A DNA stretch of 12,355 nucleotides, from assembly GCA_031551455.1 (NCBI GenBank), contig JAVBNP010000285.1, positions 1 to 12,355 of the forward strand, in the 5' to 3' direction. The notes beneath the pieces were generated by a model. That model did not search any database and was not told the origin of the DNA. It saw only the letters and a program-made list of their open reading frames with translations. The position numbers and the translations under genes were made by a program. This DNA is from JAIRLS01 sp031551455. GTDB taxonomy: Bacteria; Bacteroidota; Bacteroidia; Bacteroidales; UBA4181. This document shows positions 1 through 7,747 of the stretch, piece after piece. Position 1 is the first letter of the stretch. Each line of letters opens with the position of its first letter.

Positions 1-928
1 GAATGCGATCGTGCTTGGGCGTGTAGATATCGGTAATCAACGAATATATGTTCCAACATTGTTTTTTTTCGGGAACTTCGGGGTCGGCTTCAAACACGAT
101 GCGTACGGCGGACAGATCGTATATTTCTTCAAACGGAACGCCTTTATGCTGCATCTTGTAATAGATGGAATAAATGGACTTTGATCTCCCGGTAATTTCG
201 TATTTATAGTCGTTTTCGTCGAGTTTTTTCCTCACGGGAATCATAAATTCCTCAAGCGCTTTGCTTCTATCTTCTTCGCTGTCTCTCAGTAAATTGACAA
301 TGTCCGAATAAATTTTGGGATGTCGGTATTTGAGACTCAGATCTTCGAGTTCCTGTTTGATGGAATAGAATCCCAAACGATGCGCCAACGGTGCATACAA
401 ATAAATTGTTTCGCCGGCAATTTTGATTTGTTTTTCGGGCGACAAGGCATCCAATGTGCGCATGTTGTGCAACCGATCGGCCAATTTGATCAAGATTACC
501 CGCAGGTCGTCGGAGATGGTCAACAACATCTTTCGAAAGTTTTCCGCTTGAAGCGAAGAATTGTTGTCGAAAACGTCCGATATTTTGGTCAATCCGTCGA
601 CAATGGCGGCAACTTTTGGTCCGAATTGATTTTCGATGAATTCCAACGTATAGTCGGTATCCTCCACCACATCATGCAGCAAAGCAGACACTACCGAAGT
701 GGTGCCCAATCCGATTTCTTCCACCACGATACGTGCAACACATATCGGATGGATAATGTACGGCTCACCCGACTTACGGCGAGTGTTGCCGTGCGCCGCA
801 TGCGCCAAATCAAAAGCCTTGCGAATCAAGTTACGATCTTCGTCCGAACGAACAAACGTACAGGCACGAAGCAAATCCTGAAACATATCCTGAATGGCAA
901 TTTCTTCCGCTTCCGTCAGTACCGACAT
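1..928 (-). CDS. RelA/SpoT-family (p)ppGpp synthetase/hydrolase, N-terminal part (runs off left edge)
   Basis: Cytosolic stringent-response enzyme that makes (p)ppGpp from ATP and GDP/GTP and hydrolyses it. I translated the minus strand by hand from ATG at 928; 309 codons are open to base 1. The HD hydrolase domain is intact: H60 (IIHP), the HDVVED motif at 85-90, and D151/N155 in LADRLHNM. The synthetase domain begins with GRSKSIYSIYYKM (247-259) followed by D271 in YDLSAVRIV, the expected first metal-binding Asp. The window ends before the second acidic residue, the TGS and the ACT domains, so about 60% of a usual ~740-residue protein is missing. With all visible hydrolase residues kept, it is likely bifunctional or SpoT-like rather than a hydrolase-dead RelA. 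Start choice: the ATG opens the family's N-terminal helix and lies about 23 bases after a predicted transcription start. Family call is near certain; Rel versus SpoT is not resolved. Confidence 0.96.
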   Translation of the reverse strand, partial: MSVLTEAEEIAIQDMFQDLLRACTFVRSDEDRNLIRKAFDLAHAAHGNTRRKSGEPYIIHPICVARIVVEEIGLGTTSVVSALLHDVVEDTDYTLEFIENQFGPKVAAIVDGLTKISDVFDNNSSLQAENFRKMLLTISDDLRVILIKLADRLHNMRTLDALSPEKQIKIAGETIYLYAPLAHRLGFYSIKQELEDLSLKYRHPKIYSDIVNLLRDSEEDRSKALEEFMIPVRKKLDENDYKYEITGRSKSIYSIYYKMQHKGVPFEEIYDLSAVRIVFEADPEVPEKKQCWNIYSLITDIYTPKHDRI

Positions 929-957
929 ACACCCTATTAATAATGAAACATAACTTG

Positions 958-965
958 CAAAGTTA
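958..965 (-). promoter_or_regulatory. Bacteroidetes-type -7 box for the RSH gene
   Basis: The minus strand reads TAACTTTG, an exact match to the TAnnTTTG box of the Bacteroidetes housekeeping sigma factor, ending 29 bases upstream of the RSH start codon. A TTTG (989-992, minus) could be the -33 element but sits 23 bases away, slightly more than usual. The box lies inside a perfect palindrome, TAACTT-gca-AAGTTA (951-965). The rest of the divergent spacer up to 1171 is AT-rich; I see no equally good box for the plus-strand gene. Confidence 0.6.
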
Positions 966-1171
966 CGCGATAATTTCCAAAGAACCGTCAAACAAATAAA
1001 AAAATCATGCAAAGCCCGTCAAATAAATTTTAGAGCAATTTCGAAGAATTTAATGTTTGAGAACCGGCGGCGACAAACTTTTGAAGAGATTATTTTGTTA
1101 TAATGTCGAGATGATCAACCGGTCTTTGGCAGCCGAGATAAAAAGATTACTTTTGTGTGAATATTTCGGGT

Positions 1172-1438
1172 ATGTGTGAGACATGGATGATTATCTTTGC
1201 GGCGTTGTTTTGTTTGGCGATTAACCTCCCATTCGGGCATTGGCGCAGCAAGCAACAAAGATTTTCCGTTCCGTGGTTTGTCATGATACATGCTCCCGTT
1301 CCATTGATCATTGCCTTGCGGCTTTGGCTGAAAATCGATTGGGTATTTATTCCGCTTTTTGTCGGAATATCCGTGCTCGGTCAATATTTCGGAGGAAAAT
1401 CGAATAATGTGTCGAATTCGAGAAACGATTCGCCGTGA
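1172..1438 (+). CDS. Small conserved multi-spanning membrane protein, function unknown
   Basis: An 88-residue, very hydrophobic protein with three likely membrane segments: residues about 5-23 (ending INLPFGHW), about 39-56 (FVMIHAPVPLIIALRLWL) and about 59-78 (WVFIPLFVGISVLGQYFGG). A short polar tail rich in Asn and Ser follows. The pattern NLPFGHWR, then a PWFVMIHAPVP segment and a GQYFGG ending, resembles small uncharacterised membrane proteins I recall from several phyla, but I cannot name a function. The frame is also open from GTG 1157 and from ATG 1187; I prefer ATG 1172 because it leaves a short N-terminus before the first segment. It lies divergent from the RSH gene and 98 bases upstream of the AsmA-like gene, and could share a transcript with it. 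No catalytic motif is visible. Confidence 0.72.
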   Translation: MCETWMIIFAALFCLAINLPFGHWRSKQQRFSVPWFVMIHAPVPLIIALRLWLKIDWVFIPLFVGISVLGQYFGGKSNNVSNSRNDSP

Positions 1439-1536
1439 AGAATTCGGGCAAACGATAATAATTGTCCGTCATGTTCCGTTAATTTTAAAGCCGGAGATCG
1501 TAAAATATTGATATGTCCAAATAAAAACCTGATTCC

Positions 1537-4308
1537 ATGAAAAAATTTCTTAAAATCTTTTTGATCGTTATTGCGGTTATTTTTCTGATACTGCTGGTAA
1601 CGCCGTTCTTGTTCAAAGGCAAAATCATTGAAATTGCCAAAAAAGAATTAAACAAAATGCTCACGGCACAAGTCGATTTCTCGGATCTCACGTTATCTTT
1701 TATTCGTAATTTTCCGAATGCATACGTTGCGTTGGAAGATTTGACGGTGATCGGAACGGGTGAGTTTGAAGGAGACACGTTGGTTTCGTTCAAAAAGTTC
1801 AGCTTGACGGTCGATATCATGAGCGTTATTAAAATGGAGAACATCGAGGTAAAATCCGTATTGTTGGATCAAGCTCGATTGTACGCACATGTGGCCGAAA
1901 GCGGTCACGTCAATTGGGACATTATGAAACCTTCCGATGAGCCGGAACCCGAAACGCCCGAAGCAACTTCCGATACCAATATCAAAGTGGCGCTCAAAAA
2001 GTTCGAAATACGCGATGCAGATATTACCTATCGCGATGATTCGAGCAAAATGACAGCAACGGTGAAAGATCTCGATTTCTTGTTGAAAGGTAACATGGCA
2101 ATGGATTATTCCGATTTAAACATGGAGCTTACCACACAGGCCGTTGATTTTTGGATGGGCGGTGTCCGTATGTTGAAAGAAGCTCGTGTCGGATTTGTTT
2201 CGCAAATCGGCGCCGACTTGAAAAACATGGGATTCACTTTCAAGGATAACGAATTTAAGTTGAACGAAATCGTTTTAAAATTTTCCGGTTCCGTACTGAT
2301 GCCCGAAGACGATATTATCACGGACATTACGTTTGCGACCGATAAAACCGATTTCAAGAGTTTGTTGTCGCTCATTCCGGCCATCTACATGAAAGATTTC
2401 GCATCGGTGAAAACCACCGGAAGCTTGACATTGAAAGGCGGCGTGAAAGGTACGTACAACGATAAGCAAATGCCCGATGCGGATATTAACTTGACCGTCG
2501 AAAACGCCATGTTCAAATATCCCGACCTGCCCAAATCGGTCGACAAAATCAATATCGATGTGAAAGCACATTACGACGGTACGGTATTCGACAGGACGAC
2601 CTTGGATGTCGACAAATTCCGTTTCGAAATGGCCGGTAATCCGTTCGATATGGAATTACACGTGAAAACACCCGATAGCGATATGCAGGTGGCAGGCAAG
2701 TTTGTCGGTAAAATAGATTTTAACTCGGTTGCGGACATTGTTCCGTTGGAAAAAACCACATTAACCGGCTTGTTGGATTGCAATCTTACGTTGGCCGGCC
2801 GCATGTCGACACTTGAAAAAGAACGATATGAAGAATTTCAAGCGGAAGGAATGTTGAAATTGACGGGATTTAATTTTGTAAGCGCCGATTTTCCGCAAGG
2901 AGTCAAAATATCGGGCACGCAGCTCAATTTCACGCCCAAAAAGGTTGATTTGGTGAACTTCGACGCCGTTATCGGACGTACGGATATTGCCATGAACGGA
3001 ACGCTCGAAAACTTTATTCCGTATGTATTCAAAAACGAAACTATTCGCGGGAAACTCGATTTTAAATCGAATACCGTCGATTTGAATGAATTTATGGGTG
3101 AAGAAGAAACGGCCGAAGCAACTCCCGCAGATACAACATCGTTGTCGGTGATTGAAGTGCCCAAGAATATCGATTTCACGTTGAATGCCAAAGTCGGCAA
3201 AATTTTGTTCGATAAATTGAACATCACCAATACCGTCGGTACCTTGTTGGTGAAGGACGGAAAAGTGCGCATGAATAATCTCGGCATGAATTTGTTGGAA
3301 GGCAGCATGGTGCTTAACGGCGAATACAATACGCAAGACATCAAGAAACCGTTGGTTGATTTCGATATGAAGATTTCCCATTTTGATGTTTCCTCAACGT
3401 TGTCGTCGTTTTCCGTGCTCGAAAAAATGTTTTCCGATCCGCAAGACTATGTCGGCAAAGTATCGGCTACGCTGACATTCAACAGTCTGTTGGATCAACA
3501 CTTGAGTCCCGTGTTGAACAGTATCCTTTCAAAAGGTCAATTACAAACGCAAAACATCGAAATTCGCAATTCGAAACTTTTCGGAACGTTGGCCGATCTT
3601 TTGAAGAACGAAAAATTGCGCACCATTTCGCCGAACGACATGACCATTAAATATGAAATCAAAGACGGGCGAGTAATGCTTGAACCGATGCAATTCAACG
3701 TGGCGCAAACCAAAGTTGATCTTTCGGGCGATCAAGGTTTGGACATGACATTGAATTATAACGTAAAAGCGGCAATACCCGTTTCGGCAATCGGTTCTGG
3801 CGCCGGCGATTTATTGAAAAAAATTCCCGGCGGTTCTTCCATCAAGGAATTGAAAGTAACGGGACACATGGGCGGTACGGTTAAAAAGCCCGAAGTGAAA
3901 CTCAGCATCGCCGATATGGCGGGCGAAATTACCGAAGCAGTGAAAGCGCAAGTCACCGAAGCGGTGACGCAAAAGGTGGATGAGGTGAAAGCCCAAGCCA
4001 AGGAAGAAATCAATGCGCAAGTAGATAAGATCATGGCCGAAGCCGAAAAACAAGCGCAAAATATTCGCGATGCCGGCAAGCAAGCGGCCGATAAGCTTCG
4101 GAGTGAAGCCAACGCCAATGCCGATAAGTTGATCGATGCCGCTAAATCGAAATCGGCAATCGAAAAAGGATTGGCAAAAACCGCTGCCGATAAACTGCGC
4201 AAAGAGGGCGAAAATAATGCGCTGAAAATAGAGCAGGAAGCCGAAAAACAAGCAAATTCCGCTCTCGAATCCGCCCAAAAGAAAGCGGATGAGCTCAAGA
4301 ATAAGTGA
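1537..4308 (+). CDS. AsmA-like envelope protein with long C-terminal helical tail
   Basis: A 923-residue protein of the AsmA superfamily. Residues about 8-26 form one N-terminal membrane anchor, so the rest should lie in the periplasm. Residues about 30-160 match the AsmA N-terminal region (ELNKMLTAQVDFSDLTLSF, then FPNAYVALEDLTVIGTG). A long beta-rich body follows, with an AsmA_2-like C-terminal region around 560-790 (e.g. KVRMNNLGMNLLEGSM). From about 793 to 923 the composition changes to a charged Ala/Lys/Glu/Gln helix with imperfect repeats such as AADKLRSEAN and AADKLRKEGE, most likely a coiled coil or amphipathic helix. Known relatives (AsmA, TamB, YhdP) act in outer-membrane assembly and inter-membrane lipid transport; that role here is inference. 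ATG 1537 places the anchor right at the N-terminus. The gene converges on fmt with a shared terminator. Confidence 0.9.
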   Translation: MKKFLKIFLIVIAVIFLILLVTPFLFKGKIIEIAKKELNKMLTAQVDFSDLTLSFIRNFPNAYVALEDLTVIGTGEFEGDTLVSFKKFSLTVDIMSVIKMENIEVKSVLLDQARLYAHVAESGHVNWDIMKPSDEPEPETPEATSDTNIKVALKKFEIRDADITYRDDSSKMTATVKDLDFLLKGNMAMDYSDLNMELTTQAVDFWMGGVRMLKEARVGFVSQIGADLKNMGFTFKDNEFKLNEIVLKFSGSVLMPEDDIITDITFATDKTDFKSLLSLIPAIYMKDFASVKTTGSLTLKGGVKGTYNDKQMPDADINLTVENAMFKYPDLPKSVDKINIDVKAHYDGTVFDRTTLDVDKFRFEMAGNPFDMELHVKTPDSDMQVAGKFVGKIDFNSVADIVPLEKTTLTGLLDCNLTLAGRMSTLEKERYEEFQAEGMLKLTGFNFVSADFPQGVKISGTQLNFTPKKVDLVNFDAVIGRTDIAMNGTLENFIPYVFKNETIRGKLDFKSNTVDLNEFMGEEETAEATPADTTSLSVIEVPKNIDFTLNAKVGKILFDKLNITNTVGTLLVKDGKVRMNNLGMNLLEGSMVLNGEYNTQDIKKPLVDFDMKISHFDVSSTLSSFSVLEKMFSDPQDYVGKVSATLTFNSLLDQHLSPVLNSILSKGQLQTQNIEIRNSKLFGTLADLLKNEKLRTISPNDMTIKYEIKDGRVMLEPMQFNVAQTKVDLSGDQGLDMTLNYNVKAAIPVSAIGSGAGDLLKKIPGGSSIKELKVTGHMGGTVKKPEVKLSIADMAGEITEAVKAQVTEAVTQKVDEVKAQAKEEINAQVDKIMAEAEKQAQNIRDAGKQAADKLRSEANANADKLIDAAKSKSAIEKGLAKTAADKLRKEGENNALKIEQEAEKQANSALESAQKKADELKNK

Positions 4309-4382
4309 TTACCGATAAGATCGGTTAAAACTTCTTGGGTTTTTAAAATCTGAGAGGTTTATCACATGAAATGATATCCAAA

Positions 4383-4416
4383 CAATAACGGCCGAATATG
4401 CATTCGGCCGTTATTG
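4383..4416. terminator. Bidirectional stem-loop between the AsmA-like gene and fmt
   Basis: A perfect 15-bp inverted repeat (4383-4397 and 4402-4416) with the four-base loop ATGC lies between two convergent genes, 75 bases after the AsmA-like stop and 27 bases after the fmt stop (on the opposite strand). The stem core is GC-rich (ACGGCCGAAT) with AT-rich ends. There is no long T run outside the stem, so the ATTATT ends would serve that role on either strand. A smaller hairpin (ACCGAT-aag-ATCGGT, 4311-4325) sits just after the AsmA-like stop codon. Confidence 0.8.
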
Positions 4417-4442
4417 CTATCCTAGGGTTATCGACCGGTCAA

Positions 4443-5396
4443 TTATTCGATACGATAAGTCTCGATATTGAGTATTCCCCTCAAAAAATCCCGTATATCC
4501 ATTCGTTTTTTTCCTTCCGCCTGCAAGCTTTCAATGACAAGCCAACCGTTTTTTGCCGCTATCCGCAAAAATGTTCGGTTATCCGATTCGATGGTGCCGG
4601 GAGTGCATGACAGCGAACCCGACAAGATGTACGTGGTGTAGATTTTGAGCGTCAAATGTTCTCCTTTCGGCGTGATGAGGGTTGTCCATGCGCCGGGGTA
4701 GGGGGAGAGTCCTCTGACAAAATTATGCAAATAGGAAACTTCTCGATTCCAATCGATGTTGCATGTTTCCCTGAAAATTTTGGGAGCATGCTTCGGTTCA
4801 TGTCGTATCGGCACGGAATCCTGTGGTACGGATGTAAAAGTTCCGTCGGCGATGGATTTTACTGCTTTCGTTAAATGTTCGGCGCCGTCGTACATCAATT
4901 TATCGTGTAACGTTCCCGCATCATCGCCGGGACATATTTCCGTTTTATCGTACGAAATGATATTTCCCGTATCGATTTCTTTATCGATAAAAAAAACGGT
5001 TGTTCCCGTCATGGTTTCCCCGTTAATGATTGCCCAATTGATCGGCGCCGCGCCGCGATATTCGGGCAACAGTGATGCATGCAAATTAACGGTTCCCGAT
5101 GGCGGCATTTTCCAAACCTCTTCGGGAAGCATGCGAAAGGCAACCACAACAAACAAATCGGCTTGAAAACAACGTAGCTTTGCGAGAAAATCGGGATTTT
5201 TCAATTTTTCGGGCTGTAAAATAGGCAGTCCGTGTTTTACGGCACATTGTTTCACCGCCGATTCCCGAACTTCGCGACCTCTTCCTGCCGGTTTGTCGGG
5301 AGAAGTTACCACGGCGACCACATCAATATCCGATCGGAGCAATGTTTCCAATGATGTTGCGGCGAACTCGGGCGTTCCCATAAAAACGATACGCAT
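4443..5396 (-). CDS. fmt: Methionyl-tRNA formyltransferase
   Basis: Transfers a formyl group from 10-formyltetrahydrofolate to Met-tRNA(fMet) in the cytosol, so that translation can initiate with formylmethionine. At 317 residues it has the usual family length. The N-terminus MRIVFMGTPEFA is the classic opening of the Rossmann-like catalytic domain. The catalytic triad is visible as N104 and H106 in NLHASLLP and D142 in KEIDTG; the SLLPEYRGAAPINWAI stretch (108-123) is the folate/active-site signature. Residues from about 205 to 317 form the OB-like tRNA-binding C-terminal domain. The start is ATG 5396, about 55 bases downstream of a good promoter box, suggesting it is not dependent on the upstream permease gene. 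The usual partner def is not adjacent here. Confidence 0.97.
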   Translation of the reverse strand: MRIVFMGTPEFAATSLETLLRSDIDVVAVVTSPDKPAGRGREVRESAVKQCAVKHGLPILQPEKLKNPDFLAKLRCFQADLFVVVAFRMLPEEVWKMPPSGTVNLHASLLPEYRGAAPINWAIINGETMTGTTVFFIDKEIDTGNIISYDKTEICPGDDAGTLHDKLMYDGAEHLTKAVKSIADGTFTSVPQDSVPIRHEPKHAPKIFRETCNIDWNREVSYLHNFVRGLSPYPGAWTTLITPKGEHLTLKIYTTYILSGSLSCTPGTIESDNRTFLRIAAKNGWLVIESLQAEGKKRMDIRDFLRGILNIETYRIE

Positions 5397-5459
5397 ACGA
5401 TATATGTGTAAAAGAGATAAATACTCACGTTCGGTATCCCGAATCGCTTTTTAATTCGG

Positions 5460-5467
5460 CAAAGGTA
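5460..5467 (-). promoter_or_regulatory. Bacteroidetes-type -7 box for fmt
   Basis: The minus strand reads TACCTTTG, an exact TAnnTTTG match, in the 118-base gap between the permease stop and the fmt start. It predicts a transcription start near 5450 and a leader of roughly 55 bases. No clear TTTG is seen at the expected -33 distance. The position and exact match support it; the missing -33 keeps confidence moderate. Confidence 0.5.
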
Positions 5468-5514
5468 ATCCTAATTTTTCCGAAACGGAATCTTCGAGAT
5501 TGACATGTAAAAAA

Positions 5515-6552
5515 TCACATCTTTATCTTTTTATTTTTTCCATATTCCATGTAGTAAATTTTAATCAAAAGCAAGAAGCCCGAAATAAAGAGGGGGCCAA
5601 AAATAATTCCCCAGAAACCGAATAGCGGTATTCCCAATATGACACCGAAAATGACGATCAGCGGATGCGTGTCGGCCATTTTCTTCATCAGTATCAAGCG
5701 GCAAGCATTATCGGCATTGGTTATGATCAGTATTCCGTATAACAATAATACAATGCCTTGCCACATCTCATGGTTCAATAACAGAGAAATGGCCAATGGC
5801 AGCCATATACCCGCTGTACCGATTACCGGCAGCAAACCCAGCAGGGCTGTCAGGAAAGCCCAGAAAATGACATTATCCACTCCCAGCATCCAATAACCCA
5901 AGCCTGCCACAATGCCCTGCACCAGCATAATCAATGGTAATCCCACGGCATTGCTGTAAATCATTTGCTTTACTTCGCTTTTGATCATTAAAACACATTC
6001 CCGATCGAAAGGCAAATGTTCTATCACAATCTTTTCCATTTTGCGGCCGTTGGCAAGCATGAAGTAGAGCACAATCATCATCATGAAAAGATTAAAAATG
6101 AAACTGTAGGCTGTATTGAGCAATCCGGAAACCACTCGGGTAAGTATATCTTTTGAGTTGGCAAAGATATCCTTTGGCAGTATGGGGTATTTGATATAAT
6201 CGCTCAGCGAACTTAAGAATTCTTCTACTCTGTTTTGAACACCCGAAAGGTCAATGGTAGAAACTTCGGAAGCGACTACTTGGTAAACAAAAAATCCGAT
6301 TCCCGACAGCACCAAAGATATCGTAATGACCAACAATGAAGAGGCAACCCACCGTCGCCAATGTTTCTTTTCGGTAAGATAAAACATGGGCACGCGGAAT
6401 ACGACATAAAGCGTAATGGCTCCCAAGAAACAACCGACAAAAAAAGACAACTGCTTCCAAATAATAATGCTGAGAAAGATCAGTACAAGTAAAAAGAAAA
6501 ACTGCCTGAAAAATGCACTGTAATTACTGTTTGATGGTGGCAATAAGTTCAT
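5515..6552 (-). CDS. AI-2E family transporter (PerM/TqsA-like permease)
   Basis: A 345-residue integral inner-membrane protein with about seven or eight hydrophobic segments. Two lie close to the N-terminus (about 12-60), a third near 70-90, then a soluble stretch (about 90-145), then a dense C-terminal membrane bundle. The family's conserved C-terminal features are visible: GLLPVIGTAGIWLPLAISLL (about 239-258) and the glycine-rich last segments FGVILGIPLFGFWGIIFGP (about 300-318). Members have been linked to autoinducer-2 export (TqsA) and to sodium/proton exchange; the substrate here cannot be told from sequence. The C-terminal tail is short and basic (KNKKIKM). It lies downstream of the barrel gene on the same strand, separated by the inverted-repeat element, and upstream of fmt. 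I found no good TAnnTTTG box directly before it, so transcription may come through from upstream. Confidence 0.9.
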   Translation of the reverse strand: MNLLPPSNSNYSAFFRQFFFLLVLIFLSIIIWKQLSFFVGCFLGAITLYVVFRVPMFYLTEKKHWRRWVASSLLVITISLVLSGIGFFVYQVVASEVSTIDLSGVQNRVEEFLSSLSDYIKYPILPKDIFANSKDILTRVVSGLLNTAYSFIFNLFMMMIVLYFMLANGRKMEKIVIEHLPFDRECVLMIKSEVKQMIYSNAVGLPLIMLVQGIVAGLGYWMLGVDNVIFWAFLTALLGLLPVIGTAGIWLPLAISLLLNHEMWQGIVLLLYGILIITNADNACRLILMKKMADTHPLIVIFGVILGIPLFGFWGIIFGPLFISGFLLLIKIYYMEYGKNKKIKM

Positions 6553-6644
6553 AAATTATTTGTTTTTAAGTTAATTGAAATAGAAGTAATTTTCCGCCCG
6601 ATGATGAGCTGATTTTATATCATTATCCGTGTGACGACGGATAT

Positions 6645-6775
6645 GAGGCTGTGTCAAAAGTCAAAAAAGCACATCATTGCAAGGAGGAATGACGAAGCAA
6701 TCTCGTAGAAATCAAAAGATTGCTTCGCTATCGCTCGCAATGACGCAGTAAAGAAGGCTTTTGACGCCTCCTCAT
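6645..6775. repeat. MITE-like nested inverted-repeat element
   Basis: This ~130-base intergenic element has imperfect terminal inverted repeats: ATGAGGCTGTGTCAAAAG on the left (6643-6660), and on the right CTTTTGAC (6758-6765) followed by a shortened GCCTC and CTCAT. Inside, TCATTGC (6674-6680) pairs with GCAATGA (6737-6743), and CGAAGCAATCT (6693-6703) pairs with AGATTGCTTCG (6717-6727). The transcript would fold into one long interrupted hairpin. It has no open frame. It resembles dispersed intergenic repeats I recall from Bacteroidetes genomes, but a copy count cannot be made from one window. It sits just after the barrel gene's stop codon, between two minus-strand genes, where it could also attenuate transcription or protect the mRNA end. 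Confidence 0.7.
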
Positions 6776-6796
6776 TCATTTCATGTCCTTGCCGGT

Positions 6797-7480
6797 TTAC
6801 TTTTCGCCGCCGAAACGGAAAAAAGCGCCGATCATAAACACCCCGTTGTATGTTTTGGAGTTGTCCGAGTCAACATCTTTTTCCACCTCGGTCAGTCCGA
6901 TGGTGTAACGAGCATGCACGCCCAACGGCAGCTTCGGTATCTGAAAGCCGACACCGAAACCCAGCGAAAAGTCCACTGTGTTCAATTGGTCATTGATGTC
7001 CCAACTATCGTTGTATGACAGGCTGCCTGCAGCCATCTCGTATTCGGCCGACGAACCGACAAGAAACCCTATCTGCGGTCCCGCTTCCACATACAATGTA
7101 CGCGGGATGATGTTCACTTGCAACATCATGGGAACAGTGATGTAGTCGGTTTTGATGGTTGCCGTAACCGATGTGCCGCTGATGCCTGCAATTGTTCCCG
7201 AATATTTCATTCCTTGGTTGGAATAAAGTACTTCGGGCTGTAACCCGACAAATCCGCCGGCAAAGGTGTAATTAAGCAGCAGACCTGCGTGGAAACCTGT
7301 GCGGTACTTGTTGGAACCATCGGCTGTAAAAGCGTCCACCACTGTTTGCGGAACATCTATATTATCGTAGTTCGCAATGGTTGCGAAATTGGCACCTCCT
7401 TTAATTCCGAAGGTGAACTGAGCATTGGCAGCTGCGGTTGCAGCCATGATTATGATGATAATTACTGCAATTCTTTTCAT
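6797..7480 (-). CDS. Small outer-membrane beta-barrel protein (porin-family, OMP_b-brl type)
   Basis: A 227-residue protein with a clear signal peptide (basic MKR, hydrophobic IAVIIIIIMAATAAANA) and predicted cleavage after A20, giving a mature N-terminus QFTFGIKGGANFATI. The mature part has the alternating pattern of an eight-stranded barrel: GFHAGLLLNYTF, VGLQPEVLYSNQGMKYSG, YITVPMMLQVNI, LYVEAGPQIGFLVG, FSLGFGVGFQI, LGVHARYTIGL and the last strand NGVFMIGAFFRFG. The GIKGGAN opening and the LQPEVLYSNQG and YVEAGPQIGFL strands are typical of the Bacteroidetes porin-family barrels. Location is the outer membrane; the ligand is unknown. The final GGEK after the last aromatic is slightly longer than a strict C-terminal Phe. 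It lies 60 bases downstream of the half-HTH gene on the same strand. Confidence 0.9.
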   Translation of the reverse strand: MKRIAVIIIIIMAATAAANAQFTFGIKGGANFATIANYDNIDVPQTVVDAFTADGSNKYRTGFHAGLLLNYTFAGGFVGLQPEVLYSNQGMKYSGTIAGISGTSVTATIKTDYITVPMMLQVNIIPRTLYVEAGPQIGFLVGSSAEYEMAAGSLSYNDSWDINDQLNTVDFSLGFGVGFQIPKLPLGVHARYTIGLTEVEKDVDSDNSKTYNGVFMIGAFFRFGGEK

Positions 7481-7511
7481 TTCCGTAAATTTAAAAATTC
7501 TGCTAATGATA

Positions 7512-7519
7512 AAAATGTA
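7512..7519 (-). promoter_or_regulatory. Possible -7 box for the barrel gene (one mismatch)
   Basis: The minus strand reads TACATTTT, one base off TAnnTTTG, about 32 bases before the barrel start codon. No -33 element is evident. If real, the barrel gene can be transcribed apart from the upstream HTH gene. Confidence 0.25.
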
Positions 7520-7540
7520 CTTTTTTATTGAGGTTGGTGA

Positions 7541-7747
7541 TTATCGGACGGTTTTGTTGCATTCTTCCGATTTTTCCATGATATCGAGCCATTCGGGCAG
7601 CGTACTTTCACTTGTTTCCCAAATAATGCGCGTGAGTTCGTCGGGAGTTATTCCAAGTCGCACGGCATAGAAATCTACATCATGTTCATCCTTGAATTTT
7701 TCTTGAACCAACCTCAAAAATTTGACAAATATTCTTGCTTCCTCCAT
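7541..7747 (-). CDS. Short helix-turn-helix protein resembling the first half of an AraC-type domain
   Basis: A 68-residue protein. Residues 5-52 (FVKFLRLVQEKFKDEHDV, then DFYAVRLGITPDELTRIIWE, then TSESTLPEWLD) follow the first helix-turn-helix and linker of Bacteroidetes AraC-family regulators, in which a FYAxxLxLTPxYLSxxIK pattern and an xxEWI motif are usual. The second helix-turn-helix expected in the following ~45 residues is absent; the protein ends with a short polar tail (IMEKSEECNKTVR). It may be a free-standing small DNA-binding protein or the remnant of a larger regulator. The ATG at 7747 is the first in-frame start, preceded by an AT-rich region. It is the upstream neighbour of the barrel gene (60-base gap, same strand), which suggests co-expression or regulation of that gene. 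Function unproven. Confidence 0.7.
   Translation of the reverse strand: MEEARIFVKFLRLVQEKFKDEHDVDFYAVRLGITPDELTRIIWETSESTLPEWLDIMEKSEECNKTVR

Noticed and set aside
320..940. 206-codon plus-strand frame
   Set aside because: It is antisense to the RSH gene, whose minus-strand product has all expected motifs; the plus-strand product has no recognisable features.
1099..1104. TATAAT hexamer upstream of the small membrane protein
   Set aside because: It resembles an E. coli -10 box, but Bacteroidetes housekeeping promoters use TAnnTTTG; no -35 partner is visible.
1115..1384. 89-codon minus-strand frame opposite the small membrane protein
   Set aside because: The product is polar and featureless, whereas the plus strand gives a coherent multi-spanning membrane protein.
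2761..4298. Long minus-strand frames (206, 168, 180 and 155 codons) opposite the AsmA-like gene
   Set aside because: Mirror frames of a strongly supported coding sequence; the Ser/Ala/Phe-rich products come from reading the repetitive Ala/Lys/Glu tail backwards.
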